A program made the translations under genes and the position numbers. From assembly GCA_039090855.1 (NCBI GenBank), contig CM077010.1, positions 44,596,905 to 44,660,904 on the forward strand: 64,000 bases of DNA, written 5' to 3'. How positions within the stretch are numbered: the first letter of the stretch is position 1; each line of letters starts with the position of its first letter. Source of the DNA: Macrothele yani (Eukaryota > Arthropoda > Arachnida > Araneae > Macrothelidae). Below the pieces are notes generated by a model. The model was not told the origin of the DNA, did no database searches, and was given only the letters and a program-made list of their open reading frames with translations. Below, piece after piece: positions 21,236 through 33,036 of this stretch.

Positions 21236-24052
21236 TGTTTCAGCATGCAATATAAAATTATCTGTAAATAAATATTATTTGTAGAAAAGCAAGTGTACAG
21301 ATATTTAAGGTGAGGTAGTGAATACTTGTCTTGGTATCTTCTGAATATCAGTGTTTTTATATTTACGATATACTTCTATCTAGAAATTATTAATACTCTA
21401 TGGATAACTACGATCTCAAAACTCTAATCACAAGAATCCCAAACCTCTGTTTAGAAGTTTGAGATCTGATCTGTATCAGCTTCTCAAATCTTAATTATGC
21501 AGTATGACTTCGGTGACACGTTTGCTGGATCATCTTATTAAAACTTAAAACTTTGACAAAGAGAAGATTTGTTATTATCAGGAAACACGGCACCATAACA
21601 GTACAAAATTATCAAATCTGTGTTATAGCTGAAATCTAGCACAGCATGGACTGATTCTTCAGTTAAGTTGCTTCTCCACGGAAGAAAAAAACAAATTTAG
21701 AAGATTTTCTTTTGCGAAAACGCTGTTTTTAAAATCTAGCAAGTGTGTAACCGTAAGGTTCACGTTCAATGCAGTGAGATTCACATAGACCAAGAAATAT
21801 TTCACACAGAGCATCGTAAACTTTTCACAACACAATGGGAGCATAATATCATGAATACCTCATTGAAGTACGCTTAAACTTGGGAGATAACAGAACATGA
21901 TACGCCGCTACAGAATGTAAAACTTTCCCTTGCGAAATTTCTTTACAGCGTGTTTATTACATCGTTCTCAATTCACACTCCTTTTCCACGGCATCTTGCA
22001 AAAATTAAAAGACAAACTCTTACAATTATCACCAGTCCCCCAGAAATATGGCTGCCACTTTCAGTCCAATCTTATGCCCACATTTTTTTAATATTTATAA
22101 AAATTTGATTTGATGATTTCTAATATAGATTTTAAAATAATGATACCATATCACAACGCAAGTTTTAGATATAAATTCTAAAACTTTGTTACCAAAACTT
22201 CATTTTAACCATTTGTCAACACTGGCAACTCCAACATTTTTCCACTTCCAATTAGGAAAACACTTATACAAAAGAGGAAATATCCTAGCTTCACCTGTTC
22301 ATTGTGAATTTAAAAAGGAAACATATTAGATGTTGCAAACATCCAAACAAATTATGCTGCTTGTTTGTAAGGTTTATAATGAAGACAAAAAAGAAGGAAA
22401 ACTATAAACATGGTTAAAATGATTTCTCTTTTCGTTGCCGTATGGGGTTTAAAGTTAAAAATCGCGTGCCGCTTATGTTCTGCATTATCTGATTTGCTCT
22501 TCAAATCTGGAAGTATGTCTAACCTAAAAATTTATATATATTTTTCCTTTTGTAGTATCTTTGGTATGGAGAAAACAGACAACCAAGCTGATCAATTTTA
22601 TGATAGCTCTTTCCACACGACAAAAATAAGAGGCATGTTTTTAAATATCAAATACAATCTTTGAAGTTAGGCATTTTCTACATCGAAAATACTGTTGATA
22701 CCAATTAATCATGGAATGAAGGAAGCAGCGAACAAGACATAAACTACTTTTGTGTTGCCGACTCTACGGCACATTGCATTAAGAATTGGACTACTAAATT
22801 CATGGTAATGATAATTACCCGCATTTAAGCAAGTGTAGTAAAATTACTTCATCATACACTTGACCTTATCGAAAGAAAATGCTGAAATGCAACAGTGCAA
22901 TTTACGGGCACTAGGTACCGACATTACAACACATCGAAAACGTGTAATGAAGTATTTTCATAATATTTTATTCTAGAAGACAATATGTTAATCTATAAAA
23001 AACCGTTGGTCTTATGAAAGAATATTGCATCAAATACAGCGGTAATAATCAGCATTCATTCATAAGTCTAAATTCAGTTTGAAAGCCATATGGCTGCACA
23101 TTTGAAATGAACTACCACCAGGTCCTCTTCTTTATGTTGTAGATTTGAAAGAAAGATACTAATGTACTTCCGAGATCCTTAGTACAAACATTAGCCTTGA
23201 CTATCTCAGATCACTGCAGTTCAAACTGATTTCGCTCAGTGCATAAAAACGGTGCTATATAAATAGATTTCTAATCTATTTATATGCACAAATACACACA
23301 TACACGAAGGCACACACACGTTAGTACAGATAACTCAAAAACTTCTTATTCAATTCTCACTTCGCAATTGCGCATCTTATCTTTTTAAGCACTTCGTCTG
23401 CTTCTAGCACATTAAGTTAAACTAGAACCAAATCCACCAGCGTACCGCGGCTGCGGGTCTTACATCACCCAATAACAATAAACAATCGCCAGCGACGGGG
23501 ATGAGATTTCTAATCTATTTGAGAGCGTATGTAGCTGGTCGCGTGAAACAGAAAATCTAGTAAGCTCTCTTTTGGCAAAACGTGCTTAGCTAGTAAAAAA
23601 AGAAAAAAACAAAAACAATGTTTGGTTCCGGACTCAGCTTAGATGGCCGTGTGGGTTGGAGTTACTTCCGATAGATTTTAGCTATGAATCTGTTCTATCG
23701 ATTACGATATATATGAATACCAAGTATTTAACATCTTTTATTAAATCGATATAATTGTGAGATTTCATCGATTGAATATTTCTGTAATCAATACAACTAA
23801 AGGTAATGTGTTCTATGCATTTCTTATTTTAAAGGAACTGTATCGCTGTCTTTATTGATACATAATTACCATGAATCAGCGCTCATGTTTTTTTATACTC
23901 GACTTGCAGTACAAGCAGCAATTTTTTACGCGTCTGACAGATCATGCTTCCAATATTTATAGTTTTCTTAAGGTAATTGTTTTTCTGCAGGATGTTTCAG
24001 AAAATACAGTTCTTACGCTTGAGTGAAACTCTTCCAAAAGAAGAATATTATA
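21236..24052. other. Unassigned AT-rich region of about 2.8 kb
   Basis: No coding signal or known repeat. It contains a perfect 13-bp-arm palindrome at 23257-23285 (ATATAAATAGATT around a TCT loop); half of this motif recurs near 23508 as 'GATTTCTAATCTATTTGAG'. Confidence 0.4.
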
Positions 24053-25229
24053 CACTGAGTGGCCACTTTATTATGACCACCTAACAGTTTTAAGCAAATG
24101 AGCTATGGCTGCACGCTGTTGCCGCCAGAGGGCGATGCTAGTATAAAAAGGGAACGCTTAGTGCGTGCGACAGTAGTAGAAGTGATTTTGGGGTGACAAG
24201 ATGGGTAAAAATGCGATTTGACGGACTTTCAACATTTCACGATACTACCGCATTCGTGAAATGTTCCAGAGCAGCTGTTGTTAAAGTGTTTAAAGACTGG
24301 ACTGTCAGCCAAAAACTGGGTCTCTACGTACAACGTGTGGTCGTCATCGACTAGTGACTGCTGGGGCGGAACGAAGAGTGTCCAGACTGGTAACAGACAA
24401 CAGAAGGGCAACAGTGCAGCAAATTACAAACCACCTTAATCAAGGATCCCCTCAAATGATCTCTGCACGACGCACTGTTCGCCATACACTGTATCGGATG
24501 GGATATGGCAGCCGAAGGCCTGTTCGAACACCTTTGCTGTCTGCAGTTAACAAGACAAAAGGTCTCCAGGTCGCACAGGAGCACAAGGATTGGACAGTCG
24601 ATAATTGGAAACAAATTATGTGGTCCGATAAATCACGTTTTCAGTTGCACCATGCCGATGGCAGAGTGAGAATTTGGCGGAAACAGCACGAAAGCATGGA
24701 CCCCAAAAGCTTTCCTACAACCCTTCAAGCTGGTGGAGGCAACGCTATGGTCTGAGGAATGTTTTCCTGGCATGCTTTGGGCCCTTTAATTCGTATTGAT
24801 CCACGTCTGACTGGCACATCATATCTAAACATCGTTGCGGACCAAGTGCATCCTGTCATGTGGATGGTTTATCCCAATGACTTTCAACAAGATTATGTCT
24901 CCTGCCATAGTGCTCGTATTGTACAGGATTGGTTTCACGAACATGCCGGTGAGTTTACGTTGCTTTGGTGGCCCCCACAATCTCCAGATCTCAACCCCAT
25001 TGAAAATTTGTGGGATGAAGTTGAACAAGCTGTCAGACAGCTGGATCCACAAACCCTGCAATCTCACACTCCTGTAAAGTGCTATTCATCAAGCATGGTC
25101 TCAGATTCCATAAACCACCTATCAACATCTCGTGGAGTCCATGCCACGAAGAATCGACGCAGTATTAAAGGCAAAAGGTGGCTCAACGAAGTACTGATGG
25201 GGTGGTCATAATAAAGTGGCAACTCAGTG
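24053..25229 (+). mobile_element. Tc1-like transposon, complete ends
   Basis: 29-bp inverted repeats at 24053-24081 and 25201-25229 (CACTGAGTGGCCACTTTA then TTATGACCACC), flanked by TA at 24051-24052 and 25230-25231. Length 1177 bp. The same family recurs at 53304-54505 (minus) and as a 3' fragment at 48809-49071. Confidence 0.92.
24200..25195 (+). pseudogene. Tc1-like DD34E transposase, frameshifted
   Basis: From 24354 the frame is open: 'AERRVSRLVTDNRRATVQQI', 'SARRTVRHTLYRMGYGSRRP', 'KQIMWSDKSRFQLHHADG' (first Asp; SDKS where SDES is usual), then a TGA in 'NAMV*GMFSW' at 24753-24755 in the place of Trp. It continues 'FQQDYVSCHSARIVQDWF' (second Asp, with Tyr-Val instead of Asn-Ala) and 'PPQSPDLNPIENLWDEVEQA' (Glu). 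A frameshift near 25060 scrambles the last 45 residues. The N-terminal 50 residues lie in another frame from about 24200. Confidence 0.9.
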
Positions 25230-26079
25230 TATATACGTTACAACAAAAGAAAAATAGCAAGGATTATGGCACACTCAAAATTAAAGCATTTCGTGTTCAG
25301 CTTCAGAACATAAAATTTAAATTAAAAAGGAAAAAGAACGTTTTAAAGGCGCCGTGCAAAGACAGTAGTAGATTAATTTACCAAGAGGAAGTTCTTTCAA
25401 GTTGAAGAGAGGAAATAAAAATCCGTCGGGGTTTCGGACACGAAGACTTCTCAAAGAAAATTCATTTGAGGCAACGCTACAGTATAGTGAACTAGCAACT
25501 TAGCGGTAGTTTAAAACAGCGGATTCCAAAGGAAAAGAAAATTACGAATCTCTAAAGCCAGGTGTTCTGGAGAGCTGTCAATATACTGTATATGCTGCCA
25601 AACGACTTGGAAAATTCATGCACTTCATTTTCATCTAGATTTCTATTACAATATACGAGGAGGCATGTAATGAGGGAAAAGAATGCCTCCGTCAGAATAT
25701 ACGCACAATAGAAAAAGAGAAGTAAGGCCAAGTGATGCTGCTATGATTACTGCTTCTTTCTTAAGAAAAGGATATTAAAACCAGGTCTATCAAAGGCAAG
25801 TATCTAAAATAACTTTTTACATCTGTATGTGTAGGAATTGGGCAAATGTATGTTAACACCATTATTATGAGAGTTAATGTTATTCGAGTAAGCTCCACCG
25901 AAACAAAAAGTAAACAAGAAAGATGACACCAAATTTTCAGGTGTAACGAGCACGTCTTTTGAATCCGTTCTGACACGAATAAATATTAAAGCTCTTCAAA
26001 GTCAATGGAAACGGTATGAAAAACAATACTATCTGACAGAAAAAAGAAGTTTTTCATCCCGCAGTTATTGTTGTAAACA
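25230..26079. other. Unassigned stretch
   Basis: AT-rich, without recognisable genes or repeats. Confidence 0.4.
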
Positions 26080-27535
26080 GAAACGTTAACTCACGCCCTT
26101 TGGTGGCAGAATTCTGAGTTAAGAAAAATTTGAAATTATATGAGAAACATTTCGCAGCTAAAACTCTCTAAAACCAAGAAAGAATTTTTCAAATGTTGCT
26201 CTTATAAGCTGAGATATTTAAATAATTAAGATATGCATCTACGCCTCCTGGCGAGAAGAGCATGCATTATTTTAAGAAGGAGGATTCCCAAAAGGTTTTC
26301 CGATGTGAGAGGTATCGGTCCACGAAATAATTTTTTCAATCTAGTTTACAGATTTTGGTGCAGATACATCAAAAGCGGAAATTCGGACTTAGGCACTCTG
26401 GTGGCCAAACAATTGTTTACCAAAAATTAGAAATTATGTGCAAAAGATTTCTCATCAGGAATTGTATCCGATGCATAAATAATTTTTCAAATCGGAGTTT
26501 TAGAAGCAGAGACATCGGGCTAAATCCAATTTACACCTACGTCACGTAAAGAAAAGTTTATGAATTACTTAAAAAAAAAAAATTTTTTTTTGGTTCGAGG
26601 TTTAACGACCACAGTGAGTAACTCAATTGGCTATAAGCAGTCGCCCGTTCCTAATTTAGGTCCACTGGTTCCACGGAAGGAGAGCTAGATCCGTAAGACA
26701 AACACAACATCCATGTCTCACCGGGATTCGAACCAGGACTCATATCGGACGAATGATCTGAAGCCATTGCTTACACCACTGCGCCACCGTGGCTGCGAAA
26801 ATTTTGAAATTAAATGGAACATGTTGCGCCTGAAGCTCTATCCAATAAAGAAAGAATTTTTCAAATCGGTCCATTATAAGCAGCAATATTAGCTAAAAAT
26901 AGATACAATCTACGTCCTGGCGGAGAAACCATGCAATATTTTAAGAAGGAAATATTCCGAAAACGTTTATCGATGTGTGTGGCATCGATCCGCAAACAAA
27001 TATTTTAAATCGAGATTGTAGAAGATCAGATTTTGCTGCAAATAAATCAGAAGCAGAAATTAGAACTTACGCCTCCTGGTGGCTAAACCATTTTTTACCA
27101 AAAAATATAAAATTAACGCAGATTTCCCATCAGGAGCTATTCCATGCAGATTTCGCATCAGGAATTGCACGCAGAAAGAATTTTTTCAAATCTGAGTTTT
27201 AGAAGCAGAGATATCGGGGGAAAACGCAATTTACTGTTACGCCCCTAGTGGAAAATCTATGCGTAACTTGAAGTAGTGACTACATCAAAAACAGTCTTTG
27301 ACATAAATGGAATCGAAAAGTAAAAAAATTCAATTGGATGTTTAAAATCAAATATATGGAATAAAATGTATTTTAAAATTCGATATCATCTGCCTTTACG
27401 CTCTCTAGCTGCGAAATTATGCATCGTAAAACAAAACGAACTGAATCATCATCATTCGTGCATTGGAATATTCCCAATGCAAAACGAGTTTTTCAAATCG
27501 GACTATTACTTGCAGAGTTACGGTGTCCACAGACG
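26080..27535 (+). repeat. Diverged tandem repeat array with recurring phrases
   Basis: A unit of very roughly 150-200 bp recurs about five or six times. Recurring phrases in order are 'ACGCCTCCTGGTGGC', 'TTTTACCAAAAATTAGAAAT', 'CATCAGGAATTG', 'AATTTTTCAAATCGGA', 'TTTTAGAAGCAGAGATATCGG'. Copies are best at 26235-26550 and 26880-27250; weaker ones lie at 26080-26230 and 27370-27535, the last ending in GACGGACGGACC. A SINE (26582-26797) interrupts the array. Related phrases reappear near 31570-31880, 34010-34110 and 47650-47720. No coding function is apparent. Confidence 0.6.
26582..26797 (-). repeat. tRNA-derived SINE within the tandem array
   Basis: Near full-length family member with poly-T head on the plus strand, 'GAGGTTTAACGACCAC', B box 'GGGATTCGAACC' and 'CCACTGCGCCACCG'. 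AAAATTTT-type sequence flanks both ends and may be the target duplication, but low complexity makes that uncertain. Confidence 0.85.
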
Positions 27536-27654
27536 GACGGACCGGTAATATAAGCTGGACCTTTTTTGTAAAAGACGTGCTAAAAAAAGACGGGATTGTC
27601 TTTTATGTATCTTATCTTTGCATATATTCTCTAGGTTGTATGCCAGTGTAGTAA

Positions 27655-28045
27655 AAGTTATGCACTGGTATTTACGAGCCGTCTTCGGAACGGGTGACCT
27701 GTCAGACTTCCAATGTGGAGAACTCGTGGGAGCCCGTTTACAGGAGGGTCTGTAACCATAGCAACCAAATTGCTTGGTGTTTCAAGAGCAACAGTCTCAG
27801 TTGTTATGACTGCGTATACGAAGTATGGCAAGACCTGGATGTTATCCATGTTTTCGGCAAAGGTGAATAGTGGGCGAAAACAGAGACTGAATGAGTAGGA
27901 CCTTCACACACGACAGCAGAAAGCAATATCCATCTAGACGAGTTTTACTTCCACAAAAACAGTCTGCACAGAACTTCACAATGTCATCATCCATGGAAGA
28001 GCTGTAAGTTCTAAACCTTTGCTCACAGAAACCAACGCTACAATA
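27655..28045 (+). pseudogene. Tc1-like transposase, N-terminal fragment
   Basis: Reads 'TGDLSDFQCGELVGARLQEG' and 'VTIATKLLGVSRATVSVVMT', 'AYTKYGKT', then 'AKVNSGRKQRLNE' before a stop, and 'STKTVCTELHNVIIHGRAV': the paired-like DNA-binding domain of Tc1 transposases with its basic linker. The catalytic domain is missing. The closest relative in this window is the element at 51911-53162, which has 'GASVTTVEQVLGVSRGTVSN' at the same place. Confidence 0.75.
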
Positions 28046-28049
28046 GGAA

Positions 28050-29215
28050 AAGATTGTGCCAATTATATTACGCTTACTCACAACAATAAGTCCGATTTTG
28101 ACGTCAACACCGCGTAGCCAATGACAGAAGGCACGGGTCGTGAGCTGCCTTGGGAGGTATATAAGGTGTGCTGTAGGCATTCTGGAAACATATCACTCGT
28201 TGCTCTCGTGAATAAAAGGAGCGATTTATCAGATCTGCAAAAAGGGATGATTATGGGCTTTCGGGACAAACGTGGCAGTATTTCTAAAACAACGCAGTTT
28301 GTGAACTGTTCGCGTGCTGCTGTGGTTAAAGTGTATCGTAATCGGAGAAATGGCACCATGGATGTGAGAGGTGAACGTCGGCTTCGAAGGTGCGTGAGGG
28401 CCATCGACACGCCGCATTGGAGAAACTCCCTGGCCCACTGAACCAGAACGACAATTCAGCGAACTCTGCTCTGCTGCTAATGGGGCACCAATGTACATGT
28501 ATGGTCACTGTACCTATGCTAAAGAAGGTGCATCGGCAGAAAAGGCTTACATTTGCACGGCAGCATTGGAAACCTGCGCTGATTGGCAAAGGATTGCCTT
28601 CTCCGATTAGTCATGTTTTCTGCTTCATCGAACGGATGGACGTTGACGTATAAGGCGAGAAACATCGGAGAACAAACATTCTTCAACCATTACTGGAAGA
28701 ACACAAGCTAGTGGGGGCAGCGTTATGGTGAGGGGAATGTTTTCGTGACATTCGCTGGGTCGACTCATACCTGTGGAAGGCACAATGGACCGAATTCGTT
28801 ATGAATCCATCCTTGCAAACCACGCACACCCATACATGCTGATTGTCTTCCCTGGTGCGCATGGGATCTTCCAGCACGACAATGCGACGCGTCACACAGC
28901 TAGAAATGTCCGAGAGTGGTTGGAAGAGCACGTTGGAGACTTCAAGGTACTTCCCTGGCTTCCTAATTCCCCACACTGAAACCCCATTGAGCATCAGTGG
29001 GACCACCTCGATCGTGTTGTTCGCTGTATGGATCCTCCACCACGCACCCTCCAGCAGCTGTCAGATGCACTGCAGTCAGCATGGCTCCACATACCTGTAA
29101 ACACCTTTCACCACCTTATTGAGTCAGCCCCTGCTCGTCTAGCTGCTGTCCGCGCTGCACACTGCGGTTACTCTGGATATTAGCTGGTGATCACAATAAT
29201 GTGACTCGACCGTGT
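28050..29215 (+). pseudogene. Tc1-like transposase, decayed full-length
   Basis: N-terminal domain 'RSDLSDLQKGMIMGFRDKRG', 'SISKTTQFVNCSRAAVVKVY' in an open frame from 28121 to 28441. After several stops and frame changes, the C-terminal half is readable from about 28773: 'ILANHAHPYMLIVFPGAHG', 'IFQHDNATRHTARNVREWLE' (second Asp), 'LPNSPH*NPIEHQWDHLDRV' (Glu kept, but the adjacent conserved Asp-Leu is lost to a TGA), ending 'ARLAAVRAAHCGYSGY'. The right end ATTATTGTGAxTCGA near 29190-29210 resembles a Tc1 terminal repeat, with only a weak match on the left near 28058. Confidence 0.8.
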
Positions 29216-29376
29216 ATATAGAGAATCGCCAAGGAAGACCAGAACGCAATAGTCTTCAAGAAATATTTAAAAACCCGGAGGATTTCGTGCAGAAAAATTT
29301 CATAAAAGTACTCTGCCTTAAGTACTCTGAGGATTTCGCGCAGAAGAATTTCATAGAAATTTCTCACAGAAAGATA

Positions 29377-30578
29377 CAGCGATAAGCCATTACATTATGA
29401 CCACTCTCAAACTAGGGAAATGAGCGCTCCTGGAGACCGAACGGTGGCGCTGGTGAAGCTCACAGAGGAGTATATATTACAACCCGAGGACCGGCTTTCG
29501 GTTAGTAGAGTGTTCGGGGTGAGAATCGGTAAAGCTGCCGATTTATCAGAGTTTGATAAAGGACAAATTACGATGGCACGACGCCTCGGAACTACGATCC
29601 CGGAAACGGCGCGGCTTGTGGGTTGTTCACGTGCCGTTGAAGGGAGTACGTATCAAAAGTAGTGCACAGATAGCTAAGCGACGAACCGTCGTCCAGCCGT
29701 ATGACTCATTGATGCATGATTAAAGCGGAGACTGTCATGCATTGTTCATAGCGGCCGCAGGGCCACAGTGCGGCAAATCACCCACAGCTAGAACAGTAGT
29801 GATCAGGGCTATGTGTCGCAGCACATAGTTCATTGCAGCCTTGTGCAGATCGGCCTGCGAAGCCGAAGACGAAGCCGGGTTCCCATGCTCACTGCACGTA
29901 CATAACAACAAAGGCCGAAGATCATCGAAAATTGGACCGTAGATGAAATGGAAGAAAGTGGTCTGGTCTGACGAATCAAGATTCCTGGTGCATCACGTAG
30001 ACGAACGAGTGCGGATACCCCGATTACAAATGGATGCTAGGAACCAAGATGCAGTGTTGGACTGAAACATGCCGACGGCGGTGGTGTTATGCTATGGGTG
30101 ATGTTTTCTTGTTACACGTCAGGCCCCATTACCCCAATAACACAATTCCTGATAGCTATTAGGTATCTGAACAGCGTTGCTGACCAAGTTCACCCTTTAA
30201 TGGCAACTGTGTTTCCTGTTGGAGATGGCCATCACCAACAGAATAATGCGCCATGCCACACTGCCAGAATCGTCATGGAGTCGTTTGAGGAACATGCTGG
30301 TTACTTTCTGTTAATGCTCTGGTCTCCAAATTCACCTGATATGAACCCAATCGAACATTTGTAGTTCGACTTGGAAAAGCAGGTTCGCGCTAAATCAATA
30401 CCACCCCGAAATGTACGGGAACTGGAGGACCTGCTGTTGACATTATGGTACCAGATACCCCAAGATACCAAGCGCCACCTCATCGAATCGATGCCTCGCC
30501 CAGTGGCCACTGTTTTTCGGACTAAACGGGGTGCTACAACTTATTAGGTAGGTGGTCATAACGTCATGGCTCATTGGT
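29377..30578 (+). mobile_element. Tc1-like transposon with inverted repeats and TA duplication
   Basis: Left end near 29377 (GATAAGCCATTACATTATGACCAC) and right end to 30578 (its inverse, GTGGTCATAACGTCATGGCTCAT) with TA on both sides. About 1.2 kb. A left-end fragment of the same family stands alone at 47728-47790. Confidence 0.85.
29420..30547 (+). pseudogene. Tc1-like transposase, multiply frameshifted
   Basis: N-terminal '[20 protein letters not shown]' and '[15 protein letters not shown]' (helix-turn-helix). The middle is scrambled between 29660 and 30080. The catalytic C-terminus is open from 30089: 'MLWVMFSCYTSGPITPITQF', 'HQQNNAPCHTARIVMESFEE' where the second catalytic Asp is Asn, 'WSPNSPDMNPIEHL' (Glu), a TAG at 30362-30364, then 'FDLEKQVRAKSIPPRNVREL' and 'RPVATVFRTKRGATTY'. 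Inactive. Confidence 0.85.
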
Positions 30579-30825
30579 TAATTAACATCGCTGATATTTC
30601 CTACGTCTTTGTCCAGGACATTCCAGCATGGTGCGTAAAGAGTGTTGTACGATATTTTCCTCTTTAAATACACAAGCAATGATTCTATAACAACATTTCT
30701 AATCATGAACAAATACGGGATTACGCCATATAATACAAATTTTTTAAGATGACAATCCGATTGTTGGCGTAAATGTGACAAGGATGTTAAGTCAGATAAT
30801 ATCCGAAAACTTGCAAATTTTCATC

Positions 30826-30897
30826 GTCCTGGAGCGGGACTCGAACCCGCGTCTCCCCAAAACGCCCGGGTATGCTAACCACTACACTACCCAGAAC
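30826..30897 (-). ncRNA. tRNA-like sequence, left arm
   Basis: 72 nt; the sequence has 7-bp acceptor pairing, an A-box-like TGGTTAGCA region and B box GGTTCGAGTCC. The anticodon loop cannot be assigned (no U before a plausible anticodon). It is part of a duplicated repeat unit, so I consider it a tRNA-derived repeat module and not a working gene. Confidence 0.6.
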
Positions 30898-31237
30898 GAC
30901 AAAGTTTCAAGTTTGCAATCAATTTGAATATAACCATCACAGGATTCGCTAGTCGAAGCAACCGGCATTCATGTTTAGCGAATCTGGTGGTTAAGAATCT
31001 TATCCCGTGTTTGCCCGGAGAAGCAGATAAATCATGAAAGAAATACGGATTGTCATTTTCAAGATTTGTATTATATGGCGTAATCCCGTATTTCTTTCAT
31101 GATTTATCTGCTTCTCCGGGCAAACACGGGATAAGATTCTTAACCTCCAGATTCGCTAAACATGAATGCCGGTTGCTTCGACTAGCGAATCCTGTGATGG
31201 TTATATTCAAAATTAATTGCAAACTTGAAACTTGGTC

Positions 31238-31309
31238 GTTCTGGGTGGTGTAGTGGTTAGCATACCCGGGCGTTTTCGGGAGACGCGGGTTCGAGTCCCG
31301 CTCTAGGAC
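31238..31309 (+). ncRNA. tRNA-like sequence, right arm
   Basis: Inverted counterpart of 30826-30897 with a handful of substitutions. Ends GTTCTGG and CTAGGAC pair over 7 bp including two G-U pairs; the B box is intact. The T-run 'AGTTTTTTAAG' begins about 8 bases downstream and could end pol III transcription. Confidence 0.6.
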
Positions 31310-31403
31310 GGTGTAGAGTTTTTTAAGTTTTCGGATATTATCTGACTTACCATCCTTGTCACATTTACGCCAAAAATTGGATTGTCATCTTCAAAATTTG
31401 TAA

Positions 31404-32294
31404 AATTTCTAATATTAAGTTAACAACGAGTAACATCTGGCGTAGGAAAACTCTTGCAAAAGCTCTGCCAATATTATACAGCAATAGGAATAATTTTTTT
31501 AAATATGACTTTTATATGCACAGAAATATATAAGATATTTTACGTACCCAATGTTACAACGTATTTCTCCTGATGGAAAAGTAGAAATTATGTAAATATT
31601 TTAGCCGAGAAGAAAAAGGTATCAGTTGTAACTCGGAAATTTTGTTAGAACCGATCGCAGTTGTAAAATATTCAAACAACGTTTTTTTTAAATCCTGCAG
31701 GTGAACTTGAAATATAATTTCGGATAAAAATCAAAACTTCTACTTCTTGGCAAGAAGATTCTGAAACCGGAAAGCTCGTGTAAAATTTTGGTCGCGACAG
31801 TAATAATCGGATGCGAAAATAATTTTTGAAATCTGTCTTTTAGAAGAATAGATTTCGGGCTCAAGCCAATGCGTTTAAAACCCGACCCGTCAGTTGCAGG
31901 CGCCGTCCAGACACTGTTGTGCCGTTTTGTATTATTTTGTCTTCCTGGAAAGAGTGATGGATTTATTTACTTTTGTCTTCCTATTGTATTTTATTAAATT
32001 GTGAAAATTAAATAATAAATTATATATTATTGAAAACATTTTGTTAAATGTAAACCTAAAAATATTAACCAAACTTTGGCACAATTATTGAAGAATATAA
32101 CCTTTAAGGAGGGAGAAAGAAAACAAAAAACAAAAACTAAGCGCTTTCAAAATCTCCCTGCTCTGAACTAAAAGTCAATCCCTATACAGATTAGGGAGAG
32201 GAGAAATAATCGATGACGTCTCACTTTCTCATACAAATACATATTTACACACACCCCCACCCCACTACAGACACCAATCGTCTCCTACTCCACG
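31404..32294. other. Unassigned stretch with old repeat fragments
   Basis: No gene. Phrases near 31570-31620 and 31780-31880 ('TCCTGATGGAAAAGTAGAAA', 'TTTTAGAAGAATAGATTTCGG') resemble the 26-27.5 kb tandem repeat unit. Confidence 0.45.
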
Positions 32295-32348
32295 CAACAC
32301 ACACACATACATACACACAAACACACACACACACACACATATATACAC
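32295..32348. repeat. CA-rich microsatellite
   Basis: Interrupted (CA)n tract running into ATATATAC. Confidence 0.9.
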
Positions 32349-32691
32349 TCGCTCGGGATCTTTTTATTGTCAACAAGCCCCAAAGCGTTCTTACCATCTT
32401 CATACCTACAATTGGCAAAAACACTGTGAATGCATCTCCTTTACTCTGTGATTACGCGCTTGTCTATTGTCATGGAAGTAAGTAAAGTCAGTAAAGCAGT
32501 TAAACAGACCACGAAATTGGGAAACACGACTTTTTCTTTTTTTTTTTTTACCATTGCGCTACAAAAAATGGGTCGAATTGGCCCGGCCGTAAGTTCCTGG
32601 GAGAAAGCCTTGCCGTGTCCGATGCTTTGTTCTCTGAGCCACAAAAAGGCCGAACCGCTCCGAGACTAGGCCGGGACTAGTCCATCTAGAG

Positions 32692-32882
32692 AGCACAAGG
32701 CCGTGCCATTAAAGAGATTAGTTTCCTCCGTTTGTGACGTCACTCTCATGTTACACTGCCTGATACGCTGGCGTCGTGTTTGGCGTCATACACGACAGCC
32801 TTGGAAACCTTGGTTACTGCGTGACGTCACTAAAACAGGGAACTCATCTCTTTAATATCATGGCCTTGTGTTTTCACGACGG
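32692..32882. repeat. Inverted repeat with TGACGTCA palindromes
   Basis: Two ~50-bp arms face each other: about 32692-32745 and 32820-32882, sharing 'CACAAGGCC', 'ATTAAAGAGAT' and 'GTGACGTCAC' in inverse order. Each arm contains the palindrome TGACGTCA, the consensus cAMP/ATF-type response element. The region 32580-32960 is more GC-rich than its surroundings. Either a short non-autonomous transposon or a regulatory element; I cannot decide. Confidence 0.5.
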
Positions 32883-33036
32883 CACTGACGGGCCGACCCG
32901 TGTAGATGGCGGCCAACATACGGGCAGTTGGGTAGGTGACGTGGTGATTCCGTTCGACAGAATTCACTGTAAGTCAATGGTTTACGCTACTAATTGTAGG
33001 GCAGTGTATATTTTCGTATCCTCTCAGAAATATATA

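Larger units (their letters stand above)
30703..31403. repeat. Inverted pair of ~320-bp tRNA-containing repeat units
   Basis: Left arm 30729-31043 and right arm 31081-31403 are inverted copies, over 90% alike by eye, separated by 37 bp. Each arm contains a tRNA-like sequence in its middle. The spacer itself (ATTGTCATTTTCAAG...) matches the tail end of a unit, and the unit head (CCGTATTTCTTTCATGATT) recurs at 30703-30717, so units seem to have been joined tail-to-head before inversion. Probably a pair of tRNA-derived SINE-like elements. Confidence 0.75.

Noticed and set aside
23257..23285. Perfect palindrome as a regulatory operator or terminator
   Set aside because: Short, AT-only and isolated in AT-rich DNA; expected by chance at this scale.
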